The translations under genes and the position numbers were made by a program. A stretch of 8,150 bases of DNA from Bifidobacterium breve. Its GTDB lineage: Bacteria > Actinomycetota > Actinomycetes > S36-B12. A model generated the notes under the pieces. It had not been told where the DNA came from. It worked only from the letters and a program-made list of their open reading frames with translations, and did not search any database. Numbering within the stretch: the first letter of the stretch is position 1; the number at the start of each line of letters is the position of its first letter. Positions 1-6,810 of the stretch are shown piece after piece. The DNA lies in contig CAMCYV010000058.1 in NCBI GenBank assembly GCA_945885645.1, forward strand, positions 1 through 8,150, given 5' to 3'.

Positions 1-2271
1 AGTGTTGTTATGCATGACCGCATCCCATGCTGCCTCTTTGGCTGGCATCGTTGGTCGTGAAGCAAGTGCCAGAGTTGCTTGGCGCCGACCGGTTGCCGTG
101 TTGTCGGTTTCCAGTTCTGCATCAATTTCTGAATCACCTTGGACTCCATTGCTGACCAGTGTTCGCAGTAGTGACCACCGAAGGTCGGTATCGACTGTGA
201 GTCCGTCCCAAGTGGTTGTGCCGTCAAGGAGTCCGGCAACTGTTTCCAACTGGGCGTTTGTCGTTGCGTTGCCAATAAACACTCGGGTAAATGCAAGTTG
301 ATGGTCGCTGCCAGCCTCAGCTTTTGCTGCCAGTTCTTCACACGCTTGGGCCAGGCGAAGGCGGTACTCCTCGCGGTGGTTTGGAGCTGCAAATTGATCA
401 ATAGCCGTTGAGAGTTGACGCAAAACACCGCTCGTCACACCAACGTCACTTTCACTTTCAATTCCAGCCAAAACAAGGTCAAGGAATTCGCCGGTGCTTG
501 CTTCCGCATCTCGAGTCATGTCCCAAGCGGCGCTCCAAATAACAGCGCGAGCAAGTGAATCTGAGATGCCACCCAGGTGGGTGGTCGCGGTTTTCCACGA
601 TTTTTCATCAAGACGCACTTTGGCAAAAGTCAGATCACCATCGTTGACCAGTAAAAGATCGGGTTGCTTCTTGCCAACAAGTTGGGTTATCGGCGTCTGG
701 GCTCCGGTGACGTCAACAGCAATGAACTCGCGCCTCACCAGTCCAGCATCGGTTAAGTCATAGAGTCCAAGACCAACCCGGTGTGAACGCAATGTTGGTT
801 CAACACCGATTGGTGAGGTGGGTGGTTCCTGTTCGATAACGACTGACATGTAGTTACCTTCGGAATCAACGGTGACGATTGGACGCAGTAGGTTTACTCC
901 ACTTGTTTGTAGCCATTCGCGAGTCCAGCCGGAAAGATCGCGGCCACTTGTTGCTTCCAGTTCGGTGAGTAGGTCGCTCAGCTGTGTATTTCCCCAAGCA
1001 TGCTTGTTGAAATAGACGCCGATCCCGGCCATGAATTCGGGTTCGCCCACCCACGCGACCAACTGGCGAAGTGCGGACGCACCCTTTGCGTAAGTGATTC
1101 CATCGAAGTTCACCCGAACCGCATCAAGGTCAACCATGTCGGCTGCAATCGGATGGGTTGAGGGTAACTGATCTTGGCGGTAAGCCCAGGCCTTACGCAA
1201 GTTGGCAAATGTTGTCCATGCATCGTTGTAACGGGTTGCATGTACATTCGCGTGATGCGCTGCCCACTCGGCAAATGATTCATTGAGCCAAAGGTCATCC
1301 CACCAGGTCATGGTGACCAAGTTGCCAAACCACATGTGTGCTAACTCGTGCAAAATTGTGTTTGCGCGTTGTTCGTAGGCAGCAATGGTGACGCGACTGC
1401 GGAAAATTAGGTCTTCTAGGAATGTGACACAGCCAGCATTTTCCATCGCACCCGCATTGAATTCTGGGACAAAGAGCTGGTCATACTTTGCAAAGGGGTA
1501 ACCGACCTTGAATTGATCTTCGAAGAATGCGAAACCTTGCTTGGTGACTTCGAAGATTTCATCGGAGTCCAGATAATCCGAAAGTGACTGGCGGCAATAA
1601 ATGCCCAGCGGGTAGGTTCCAAATGGGCCCGCGTATTCGTCGCGGACTTCGAAGTAAGGACCGGCAACAAGAGCTGTGATGTAGGTAGAAATGATGGGAG
1701 TGGGTTCAAACTCCCAGGTCTTGGAGCCGTTGTCGTGTTCGGTCACTTGCGCCATAGGTGAATTACTAATCACCTTCCAATTTCCTGGTGCGGTAGCACT
1801 CAAAGTGAACGTGGCTTTGAGGTCAGGTTGTTCAAAGCAGGCATACATGCGTCGTGCATCGGCGGACTCGAATTGCGTGTAGAGGTAAGTCTCGTTGTCA
1901 ACGGGGTCAATGAAGCGATGCAGGCCCTCGCCCGTATTCATGTACTTTCCTTGGGCCACAACAACGAGAGTGTTGCTCGCCTCCAAATTAAGAAGTGAAA
2001 TTCGCGCGCCGTGGACTACTTCAGAGACCGTGAGCTCAGTTCCATTGAGGGTCACAGATTCAACGGTGGGTGCGATCAGGTCAATCCACGTTTGGGCGCC
2101 GGGAGTTGTGCAGGCGAATAGGACCGTCGTGGTAGTCGTGAATGTTGGTCCTGTTGACGTCAAATCAAGTTCAACCTCATAGGAGGTGCTCGAAATCAAG
2201 TCTGAGCGCTCACTCGCCTCTGCGCGAGTGATGTTTTCCGAGCGGGAACCTGTTGCTTCAGTGATTGTCAT
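1..2271 (-). CDS. pepN: Aminopeptidase N, M1 family zinc metallopeptidase (partial, C-terminus off the window)
   Basis: Cytosolic metallo-aminopeptidase that removes N-terminal residues from peptides. The minus strand reads without a stop for 757 codons, from ATG at 2271 to the window edge. All M1 hallmarks are present: the substrate-binding GAMEN motif (residues 274-278), zinc motif HELAH (H308, E309, H312), third zinc ligand in NESF (E331, 19 residues after H312) and the catalytic-tyrosine region FDGITYAKGA (Y394). The segments NTGEGLHRFIDPVDNE and YRQDQLPSTHP closely resemble mycobacterial PepN (Rv2467, about 860 residues), so roughly 100 C-terminal residues are missing here. The part after about residue 440 is the family's helical C-terminal domain. 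ATG 2271 is preferred because the following residues align with family N-termini; an in-frame GTG at 2292 is possible, and neither has a strong ribosome-binding site. It is divergent from the nitroreductase-like gene. Family assignment is very secure. Confidence 0.97.
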   Translation of the reverse strand, partial: MTITEATGSRSENITRAEASERSDLISSTSYEVELDLTSTGPTFTTTTTVLFACTTPGAQTWIDLIAPTVESVTLNGTELTVSEVVHGARISLLNLEASNTLVVVAQGKYMNTGEGLHRFIDPVDNETYLYTQFESADARRMYACFEQPDLKATFTLSATAPGNWKVISNSPMAQVTEHDNGSKTWEFEPTPIISTYITALVAGPYFEVRDEYAGPFGTYPLGIYCRQSLSDYLDSDEIFEVTKQGFAFFEDQFKVGYPFAKYDQLFVPEFNAGAMENAGCVTFLEDLIFRSRVTIAAYEQRANTILHELAHMWFGNLVTMTWWDDLWLNESFAEWAAHHANVHATRYNDAWTTFANLRKAWAYRQDQLPSTHPIAADMVDLDAVRVNFDGITYAKGASALRQLVAWVGEPEFMAGIGVYFNKHAWGNTQLSDLLTELEATSGRDLSGWTREWLQTSGVNLLRPIVTVDSEGNYMSVVIEQEPPTSPIGVEPTLRSHRVGLGLYDLTDAGLVRREFIAVDVTGAQTPITQLVGKKQPDLLLVNDGDLTFAKVRLDEKSWKTATTHLGGISDSLARAVIWSAAWDMTRDAEASTGEFLDLVLAGIESESDVGVTSGVLRQLSTAIDQFAAPNHREEYRLRLAQACEELAAKAEAGSDHQLAFTRVFIGNATTNAQLETVAGLLDGTTTWDGLTVDTDLRWSLLRTLVSNGVQGDSEIDAELETDNTATGRRQATLALASRPTMPAKEAAWDAVMHNNT

Positions 2272-2352
2272 ACCGGAATCTTTGCATGTCACACGTTCAT
2301 TACTCGAACAGGTGGTCCTGCCAACAATCAGGGCGAGTGGGAAGATAAGGGT
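2272..2352. promoter_or_regulatory. Divergent intergenic spacer, presumed to hold promoters for pepN and the plus-strand block
   Basis: These 81 bases separate two start codons facing away from each other, so promoters for both directions should lie here or just inside the genes. Toward pepN, the minus strand has TTGGCA (2324-2319) and TAATGA (2302-2297) with a 16-base spacer. The -35 is good but the -10 is poor. Toward the plus strand, GGGAAG at 2339-2344 lies 8 bases before ATG 2353 and may serve as a weak ribosome-binding site. A short inverted repeat, GTTC-N7-GAAC (2295-2309), overlaps the candidate -10; it does not have the spacing of an actinobacterial LexA box. Promoter placement is inference. 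Confidence 0.35.
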
Positions 2353-2970
2353 ATGGCTACTAAAGTTGAATTTTGGTTTGATCCACGGTGTCCGTGGGCG
2401 TGGATAACTTCCCGTTGGGTACTTGAAGTTAGCGTTCCGCGAGATCTTGACGTGACGTGGAGCGTCATGTCTCTTGCGGTCCTCAATGAAGGTAAGGACA
2501 TCCCAGCGGAGTACGCCGAGAGGCTGGCGACAGCTTGGAAGCCTGTTCGAGTGTGTATTGCCGCCGAAGTTGAGTTCGGTAAATCTGTTCTCGGTCGGCT
2601 ATACACCGCTATGGGGACCCGAATTCATGTTCAGGGCCGCAAGGATTACGACACTATAATCGCGGAATCTTTGGCTGAAGTGGAATTACCGGAGGCTCTG
2701 GCTGCCGCAGCCGACTCAGAAAACTTTGATGCGCAGTTGAGAGCAAGCCACGCGCGGGGCATTTCTTTGGTCGGCGAAGATGTCGGGACTCCCATCATTG
2801 CAATTCCGGGACCTTCCGGTATGCCCGTCGCATTCTTTGGACCGGTGATAACTCCTATGCCCGTCGGTGAAGAAGCATTGAGGCTGTGGGACGGAGCACT
2901 GCTTGTTGCGTCTGTCCCGGGCTTCTATGAAATCAAGCGCTCTCGGACGCAGGGACCCTCATTTGACTAA
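2353..2970 (+). CDS. Rv2466c-like DsbA/thioredoxin-fold oxidoreductase (mycothiol-dependent nitroreductase family), CPWA variant
   Basis: Predicted cytosolic 205-residue DsbA-like protein. It resembles M. tuberculosis Rv2466c along its whole length as I recall that sequence: FWFDPxCPWxWITSRW at the N-terminus, VMSLAxLNE, LYTAMGxRIH, GEDVGTP with the cis-proline-type TP at 146-147, and a closing KRSRT-x4-FD. Rv2466c uses mycothiol to reduce nitro compounds and other electrophiles, with a CPWC active site. Here the site reads C13-P14-W15-A16, so the resolving cysteine is alanine and only the attacking thiol remains. A second cysteine, C68 (VRVCIAAE), sits where I recall alanine in the M. tuberculosis protein. 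ATG 2353 fits the family N-terminus. Its stop overlaps the proposed DUF393 start by 8 bases, suggesting co-transcription. No signal peptide is seen. The family call is strong; the substrate is unknown. Confidence 0.9.
   Translation: MATKVEFWFDPRCPWAWITSRWVLEVSVPRDLDVTWSVMSLAVLNEGKDIPAEYAERLATAWKPVRVCIAAEVEFGKSVLGRLYTAMGTRIHVQGRKDYDTIIAESLAEVELPEALAAAADSENFDAQLRASHARGISLVGEDVGTPIIAIPGPSGMPVAFFGPVITPMPVGEEALRLWDGALLVASVPGFYEIKRSRTQGPSFD
2951..2955 (+). promoter_or_regulatory. Shine-Dalgarno-like AGGGA that favours a TTG start at 2963
   Basis: AGGGA lies 7 bases upstream of TTG 2963, inside the last codons of the preceding gene. The upstream in-frame ATGs (2903, 2927) have no comparable site and would add residues that look nothing like the family before the conserved domain. 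It therefore decides the DUF393 start. Confidence 0.5.
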
Positions 2971-3388
2971 TTACCGAAGTGATGGACCCGCTATCTGTAT
3001 TTTTGATGCAGATTGCGGGATTTGCCAATCCTCGGTTCGCCTTGCGGGCCGCCTGGGCGCCCGCGTCGACTTCGTCGGCTTTCAAACATTTGATTTCGCG
3101 AGTGTGGACGAAGACTTCACATTGGAGCGCGCTCAATCTGAGGTTGTATTTCTAGCTCCTTCAGGGAAGATTTTTGGTGGGGCTGCGGCTGTGGCGCAGA
3201 TTTTGCGAGCCAGTCGCGTCGCTCCATTAGGTGCGATTTTGGATTCACGCCTAGTACTTCCCGCTGCCAACGTTGTTTACTCGTGGGTTGCTCGGAATCG
3301 AAGCCGATTGCCACAAGCCTGTGGAGTTAGCCCAGCCATGGAATCTGACAAGGGTGTCAAGGTGAGGAATACTGCGTCCCATGAGTGA
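2963..3388 (+). CDS. DUF393 / DCC-family thiol-disulfide oxidoreductase-like protein (YuxK type)
   Basis: Small protein of 141 residues from the proposed TTG start. It carries the family signature near its N-terminus: a beta-strand followed by DADCGIC (D15 to C21, with the CxxC pair C18 and C21). FVGFQTFD follows at about 55-62, then a VVFLAPSGKIFGGAAAVAQIL segment, as in other DCC proteins. The family is predicted to have a thioredoxin-like fold and redox activity, but its physiological role is not established. The longer reading from ATG 2903 gives 161 residues, and its extra N-terminus overlaps the nitroreductase-like gene by 68 bases, so I prefer TTG 2963. It overlaps its upstream neighbour by 8 bases and ltaE by 8 bases, implying translational coupling in one operon. 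The family is confident; the exact start is moderate. Confidence 0.82.
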   Translation: MTNYRSDGPAICIFDADCGICQSSVRLAGRLGARVDFVGFQTFDFASVDEDFTLERAQSEVVFLAPSGKIFGGAAAVAQILRASRVAPLGAILDSRLVLPAANVVYSWVARNRSRLPQACGVSPAMESDKGVKVRNTASHE

Positions 3389-4442
3389 TCGAGTAGAAAA
3401 CATCAGCATGCAACCGTGGCGCGGATTCGCTAGCGATAACTACGCGGGAGTACACCCAGAAATCCTTGCGGCACTGACACGGGTTAACTCTGGTCATCAG
3501 GTTGCATACGGTGATGATTCGATTACGGCTGAACTTGACGAACGCATGGCCGCTCTTTTTGGCCGACCTGTTGGTGTTTATCCGGTTTTCAACGGAACCG
3601 GCGCCAACGTGGTTGCCTTGTCCTCAATCATGAATCCATGGGAGGCAGTTGTGTGCACGAATACTGCGCACATTCACATGGATGAGGGTGGTGCGCCCGA
3701 AAAGGTTGCTGGAATCAAACTCTGGACGGTCCCCGGCGTGAATGGAAAACTCACGCCGGATCTGATTCGATCTGCCGCCCACGATTTTGGTTTTGTGCAT
3801 TACGCCCAACCGGGTGCCATTTCAATTGCTCAATCCACCGAAATGGGAACCGTCTACACGGTCGAGGAAGTCACCGCAATCATCGAGTGCGCGCATGAAC
3901 TAGGCCTTCGGGTCCACATGGACGGTGCACGCATTGCCAATGCTGCGGTGGCTCTAGGAGTTCCCATTGCTGACTTCACGGTTAATGCCGGCGTGGACAT
4001 TTTGTCCTTCGGAGGAACGAAAAATGGAATGCTCATGGGTGAAGTGATTGTTGTTTTTAACCCTGACGTTGTTCATGGCGTTGAATACTTTCGAAAAAGC
4101 TTTATGCAACTCAATAGCAAAATGCGTTTCGCTTCTGCCCAAATGATTGCTTTGCTCAGCGATGACCTGTGGCTTAAGAGCGCGACCCATGCTAATGACA
4201 TGGCGCAGAAACTCAAATCAGCCGTCGAGCAAATCCCCGGGATTTCAATTGAAGTTCCAACGGACGCCAACGCAGTTTTTGCGCGGATCCCAGAAGAAGT
4301 CGTTGAGCGTTTGCAGAGTAAGTGGCGTTTCTACACGTGGGACAGTCCGACGCTGGTGCGCTGGATGTGCGCGTGGGACACCCAAGAGTCCGACGTCGAG
4401 GCGTTCGCGGCAGACATTGCGACAGAGATGGCCGCAAGCTGA
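3381..4442 (+). CDS. ltaE: Low-specificity L-threonine aldolase (PLP-dependent)
   Basis: Cytosolic 353-residue fold-type I PLP enzyme that cleaves L-threonine or L-allo-threonine to glycine and acetaldehyde. Length and motifs are typical of the family: FASDNYAGVHPEI with the family's start-of-domain SDN, FNGTGANV (70-77) for phosphate binding, HIHMDEGGAPE, HMDGARIANAA with the PLP-ring aspartate D181, and SFGGTKNG with the Schiff-base lysine K214. ATG 3381 overlaps the DUF393 stop by 8 bases. A purine-rich AAGGTGAGGA lies about 13 bases upstream, rather far for a standard ribosome-binding site, so coupling to upstream translation is plausible. ATG 3408 is an alternative start. In this position next to nei I expected rpiB from mycobacterial gene order; none is present. 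Function is confident, stereospecificity is not visible. Confidence 0.95.
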   Translation: MSDRVENISMQPWRGFASDNYAGVHPEILAALTRVNSGHQVAYGDDSITAELDERMAALFGRPVGVYPVFNGTGANVVALSSIMNPWEAVVCTNTAHIHMDEGGAPEKVAGIKLWTVPGVNGKLTPDLIRSAAHDFGFVHYAQPGAISIAQSTEMGTVYTVEEVTAIIECAHELGLRVHMDGARIANAAVALGVPIADFTVNAGVDILSFGGTKNGMLMGEVIVVFNPDVVHGVEYFRKSFMQLNSKMRFASAQMIALLSDDLWLKSATHANDMAQKLKSAVEQIPGISIEVPTDANAVFARIPEEVVERLQSKWRFYTWDSPTLVRWMCAWDTQESDVEAFAADIATEMAAS

Positions 4443-4474
4443 ATGCTTGACTTAATTGTGAACGCCGGCTAGCC

Positions 4475-5275
4475 GTGCCTGAAGGTCACGTTATTCACAG
4501 ACAAGCGCGCGCACTCAACAAACTCTTCACAGATCAAGTAGTTGAGGTAAGTAGCCCGCAAGGGCGGTTTTCTCAATCGGCATCGGTGGTAAATGAAACA
4601 AGGTTTGTCAGGTCACAGGCTTATGGCAAGCACCTTTTTATCAATTTTGAACACGCTCACGTCATCCACATTCACCTTGGCCTCTATGGAAAATGGACTT
4701 TTCTGAATCACACACCCGAACCGGTTGGATTAATTCGCCTACAAATTTCAACTCCAGAGTCCTGTGCCCAGTTGCGTGGACCAAATGCGTGCACACTCAT
4801 TTCACCAGCGGAAGCAAAAACATTAAAGTCGAAAATTGGGCCGGATCCCATTCGCAAAGATGACCCGAGCGCTGTGCGAACAAAAGTGTTGGCCAGTAAT
4901 GCGCCGATCGGAGTTCTACTCATGGACCAAACACTTTTTGCTGGAGTAGGAAACATCTATCGTGCCGAGGCACTTTTTCGCGCCGGAATTAATCCACAGA
5001 GTCCAGGGAAGGCACTTACCTCGGAACAGTTTGATGCAATGTGGATTGACCTTGTTGACCTCATGAAAATTGGAGTCAGGCGTGGGCGCATTGACACGGT
5101 GCGACCGGAACACTTACCAAAAGCCATGAAGCGTGCCCCGCGCGAAGATCGCCACGGCGGTGAGGTTTATGTGTACCGGCGAACTGGCTTACCGTGTTTT
5201 ATCTGCTCCCATGAGGTCGCCGAAGCAGACTTACGGGGAAGAAATCTTTTTTGGTGCCCGACCTGTCAAAAATAA
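4475..5275 (+). CDS. nei: Fpg/Nei-family DNA glycosylase / AP lyase, actinobacterial Nei1 type
   Basis: Base-excision repair enzyme of 266 residues that removes oxidised bases and cuts the abasic site. The GTG at 4475 is fixed by chemistry: it gives MPEG, placing the catalytic proline P2 and glutamate E3 at the mature N-terminus. K52 (YGKHLF) is the conserved beta-hairpin lysine. The helix-two-turn-helix segment is LLMDQTLFAGVGNIYRAE (148-165, N160). A C-terminal zinc finger has C241, C244, C261 and C264, with R256 in GRNLFWCP as the usual DNA-contacting residue. The PQGRF and HLGLYG segments and overall length match M. tuberculosis Nei1 (Rv2464c), favouring Nei1 over MutM/Fpg. No clear ribosome-binding site precedes the start, 32 bases after ltaE. 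It converges on the DUF3159 gene with 4 bases between stops. Confidence 0.94.
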   Translation: MPEGHVIHRQARALNKLFTDQVVEVSSPQGRFSQSASVVNETRFVRSQAYGKHLFINFEHAHVIHIHLGLYGKWTFLNHTPEPVGLIRLQISTPESCAQLRGPNACTLISPAEAKTLKSKIGPDPIRKDDPSAVRTKVLASNAPIGVLLMDQTLFAGVGNIYRAEALFRAGINPQSPGKALTSEQFDAMWIDLVDLMKIGVRRGRIDTVRPEHLPKAMKRAPREDRHGGEVYVYRRTGLPCFICSHEVAEADLRGRNLFWCPTCQK

Positions 5276-5279
5276 CGAT

Positions 5280-5987
5280 TCAGTTGGGGATTCGCGGACT
5301 GCGAATTCCGGGGTGATCCGCCGGCAGGCTGTTCTTGATTATTCGCCACGACCAGAAAACAACACCAATCACCATGACATAGAAAAGCGGCCGAACTGCT
5401 GCAAGGGCCCACAGGTCTTCACCTTGAATCAGTGGCACCTGTACCGCGGCACGCACCACATTGAGCAAAACCCACAGCCATGAAGCTTTTGAGTAGGCCT
5501 TGAGCAGATCAGGGTCCATACGCCACCGCATCCCGGTCCCAGAGAGCGGGCCAACGATGACACCGAGAAGTGGCCAGCGAATCAGGATTGAAAAAGCGAA
5601 TGCGAGAGCTGAGGCAATATTGGCAAGCACGAGTGGCCAAAAATATGCAACCGCGTTACCCGTGTAGTACGCAACGGTGGCGGCAAGCACGACAACGAGT
5701 AGGGCACCAACGACTCGGACCGGTTTTTCTCCGCGAGAAATACGCAACCCAGCGAGAACAAGTCCGATTCCCAGGGCTGAAATGACCGCTGCGGTGAGAT
5801 TGCTGTTCGATGCTAAGTAGACGACGACAAAAACAACCGGCGGCAACATCGACTCGATAGCGCCACGAGGTCCGCCAATTAATGCAGCAAGTGGGTGGCC
5901 AGACTCGGATTCGGCGGCACTCGCATTACTCACCCGACCAAATGTAGTGTCAAAGCCGCATTTTGTTTCCGACACGGTGTCAGCCAC
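5280..5987 (-). CDS. DUF3159 integral membrane protein
   Basis: Multi-pass inner-membrane protein of 235 residues and unknown function, from a family found mainly in actinobacteria. After a polar N-terminus (1-30) comes the family-like HPLAALIGGPRGAIESMLPPVVFVVVY. Hydrophobic spans lie at about 48-61, 64-81, 90-108, 115-135, 168-185 and 200-214. A conserved-looking FAFSILIRWPLLGVIVGP lies at 130-147, followed by an aromatic and basic stretch ahead of the fifth span. The listed start is GTG 5987, only 22 bases from the divergent methyltransferase start. An in-frame GTG at 5933 (residue 19) would remove poorly conserved sequence and leave room for promoters; the choice is uncertain. It converges on nei with 4 bases between stops. 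Family confidence is good; no function can be assigned. Confidence 0.85.
   Translation of the reverse strand: MADTVSETKCGFDTTFGRVSNASAAESESGHPLAALIGGPRGAIESMLPPVVFVVVYLASNSNLTAAVISALGIGLVLAGLRISRGEKPVRVVGALLVVVLAATVAYYTGNAVAYFWPLVLANIASALAFAFSILIRWPLLGVIVGPLSGTGMRWRMDPDLLKAYSKASWLWVLLNVVRAAVQVPLIQGEDLWALAAVRPLFYVMVIGVVFWSWRIIKNSLPADHPGIRSPRIPN
5287..5309 (+). terminator. Hairpin just downstream of nei, possible U-less terminator or 3' stabiliser
   Basis: GGGATTCGC (5287-5295) and GCGAATTCC (5301-5309) form a 9-base-pair stem with one G-U pair and a 5-base loop (GGACT) in plus-strand RNA, starting 12 bases past the nei stop. No T-run follows, so it is not a classic intrinsic terminator, though actinobacterial terminators often lack one. 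It lies within the last codons of the DUF3159 gene; on that strand the wobble becomes an A-C mismatch, so the hairpin is better formed in nei RNA. Confidence 0.35.
5971..5981. promoter_or_regulatory. Odd palindrome GACAC-G-GTGTC near the divergent starts
   Basis: A perfect 5+1+5 inverted repeat covers early codons of the DUF3159 reading frame. It is centred about 34 bases before the methyltransferase GTG, overlapping where a -35 element would sit if that message were leaderless. It could be an operator shared by the divergent genes, but an 11-base palindrome can occur by chance. The regulator is unknown. Confidence 0.2.
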
Positions 5988-5997
5988 CTTCAGGGGT

Positions 5998-6003
5998 TAA
6001 GGT
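5998..6003 (+). promoter_or_regulatory. TAAGGT: Shine-Dalgarno (AAGG) or leaderless -10 (TAnnnT) for the methyltransferase
   Basis: TAAGGT ends 6 bases before GTG 6010. AAGG (5999-6002), 7 bases from the start, is a fair ribosome-binding site. The hexamer also fits TAnnnT, the actinobacterial -10 often found just before leaderless start codons. Either reading supports GTG 6010 as the start; the sequence alone does not decide between them. Confidence 0.4.
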
Positions 6004-6009
6004 TCTAGC

Positions 6010-6810
6010 GTGAGTCAACCGCGGACCCAATCTTTGGCAGAACAATGGGCCACGGACCTTGCCGGTTGGGCGATCCCGCAGAACATCCTGGACCAAGTGA
6101 GTGAGGTCCCTTGGAAGCACTGCGTTGCCATGTTCACCGTTGCCGCAGAAATCCCCGATTCACCCTCACATCAGCGCGCACGTGAAGCGCTGGAGCCTGG
6201 TGGAAGTGTCCTTGACATTGGATCCGGTGGCGGCCGTGCCTCAATGGCAATCACCCCACCGGCGGGCACTTTGACGGCGGTGGACCACCAACAAGAAATG
6301 CTCGATGAATTCCTTAAGGCGGCGCAGACTCGTGGGGCAATTGCGCACACGTACCTGGGGGACTGGCCCGATGTCGCGTATCTGGTTCCCGAAGCTGATG
6401 TAGTCGTGTGCCACCACGTTGCCTACAACGTCTCAGAAATCGTCCCATTCCTCCAAGCCTTGAACGACCACGCACGCAAACGAGTGGTCATGGAAATTCC
6501 CATGACCCACCCCATGAGCAATATGAACGCGCTTTGGAAAAAGTTCTGGGACTTAGATCGACCCACCCAACCAACTCCATACCAATTGCAAGACATTTGT
6601 TTATCACTAGGCTTTGGAGCGGTTCTGGACATCTGGGAAGACGAAACGTGGGGAGCTCGGGTTGACCTTCCGGAAGCCGAACGAGTCCGTCAGGCGCGAA
6701 TTCGGTTATGTCTCACCGAGGATCGTGATGCAGAGCTCGCTGCTGCACTACTGTCAGCAAAAGACTCCAAACCTCGATCAATTGCAACTTTATGGTGGGA
6801 TGTGAAGTAA
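6010..6810 (+). CDS. Class I SAM-dependent methyltransferase, substrate unknown
   Basis: Predicted cytosolic Rossmann-fold methyltransferase of 266 residues. Motif I is VLDIGSGGGRAS (67-78), the glycine-rich AdoMet loop. The acidic residue ending strand 2 is D92 (LTAVDHQQEML). GDWPDVA lies at 118-123, and ADVVVCHHVAYNV at 129-141 forms strand 4 and its flank. The C-terminal half has MEIPMTHPM and DRPTQPTPYQLQDICLSLGF, typical of unnamed actinobacterial methyltransferases. Nothing visible tells whether the substrate is protein, RNA or a small molecule. Start GTG 6010 has AAGG 7 bases upstream. Its TAA stop directly abuts the ATG of the VKOR gene, so the two are probably co-transcribed and translationally coupled. 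The fold is secure; the function is open. Confidence 0.88.
   Translation: MSQPRTQSLAEQWATDLAGWAIPQNILDQVSEVPWKHCVAMFTVAAEIPDSPSHQRAREALEPGGSVLDIGSGGGRASMAITPPAGTLTAVDHQQEMLDEFLKAAQTRGAIAHTYLGDWPDVAYLVPEADVVVCHHVAYNVSEIVPFLQALNDHARKRVVMEIPMTHPMSNMNALWKKFWDLDRPTQPTPYQLQDICLSLGFGAVLDIWEDETWGARVDLPEAERVRQARIRLCLTEDRDAELAAALLSAKDSKPRSIATLWWDVK

Noticed and set aside
2295..2309. GTTC-N7-GAAC inverted repeat as an SOS (LexA) box
   Set aside because: The actinobacterial LexA box has GAAC-N4-GTTC; orientation and spacing differ.
2..2407. Several open frames on the plus strand opposite pepN (2-301, 494-763, 1691-1882, 1895-2182, 2186-2407)
   Set aside because: They are antisense to an unbroken M1 aminopeptidase frame with all catalytic motifs, show no recognisable domain and lack ribosome-binding sites.
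4147..4455. Plus-strand 102-codon frame inside ltaE
   Set aside because: Same-strand shadow frame, arginine- and serine-rich, fully inside a well-conserved gene.
4443..4474. TTGACT at 4447-4452 followed 17 bases later by TAGCCG, as a promoter for nei
   Set aside because: The -10 lacks the final T and transcription would begin after the GTG start, so nei is more likely read from the upstream operon.
5133..5483. Plus-strand 116-codon frame spanning the nei end and DUF3159
   Set aside because: It overlaps the conserved nei zinc finger in another frame and then runs antisense to DUF3159; no domain features.
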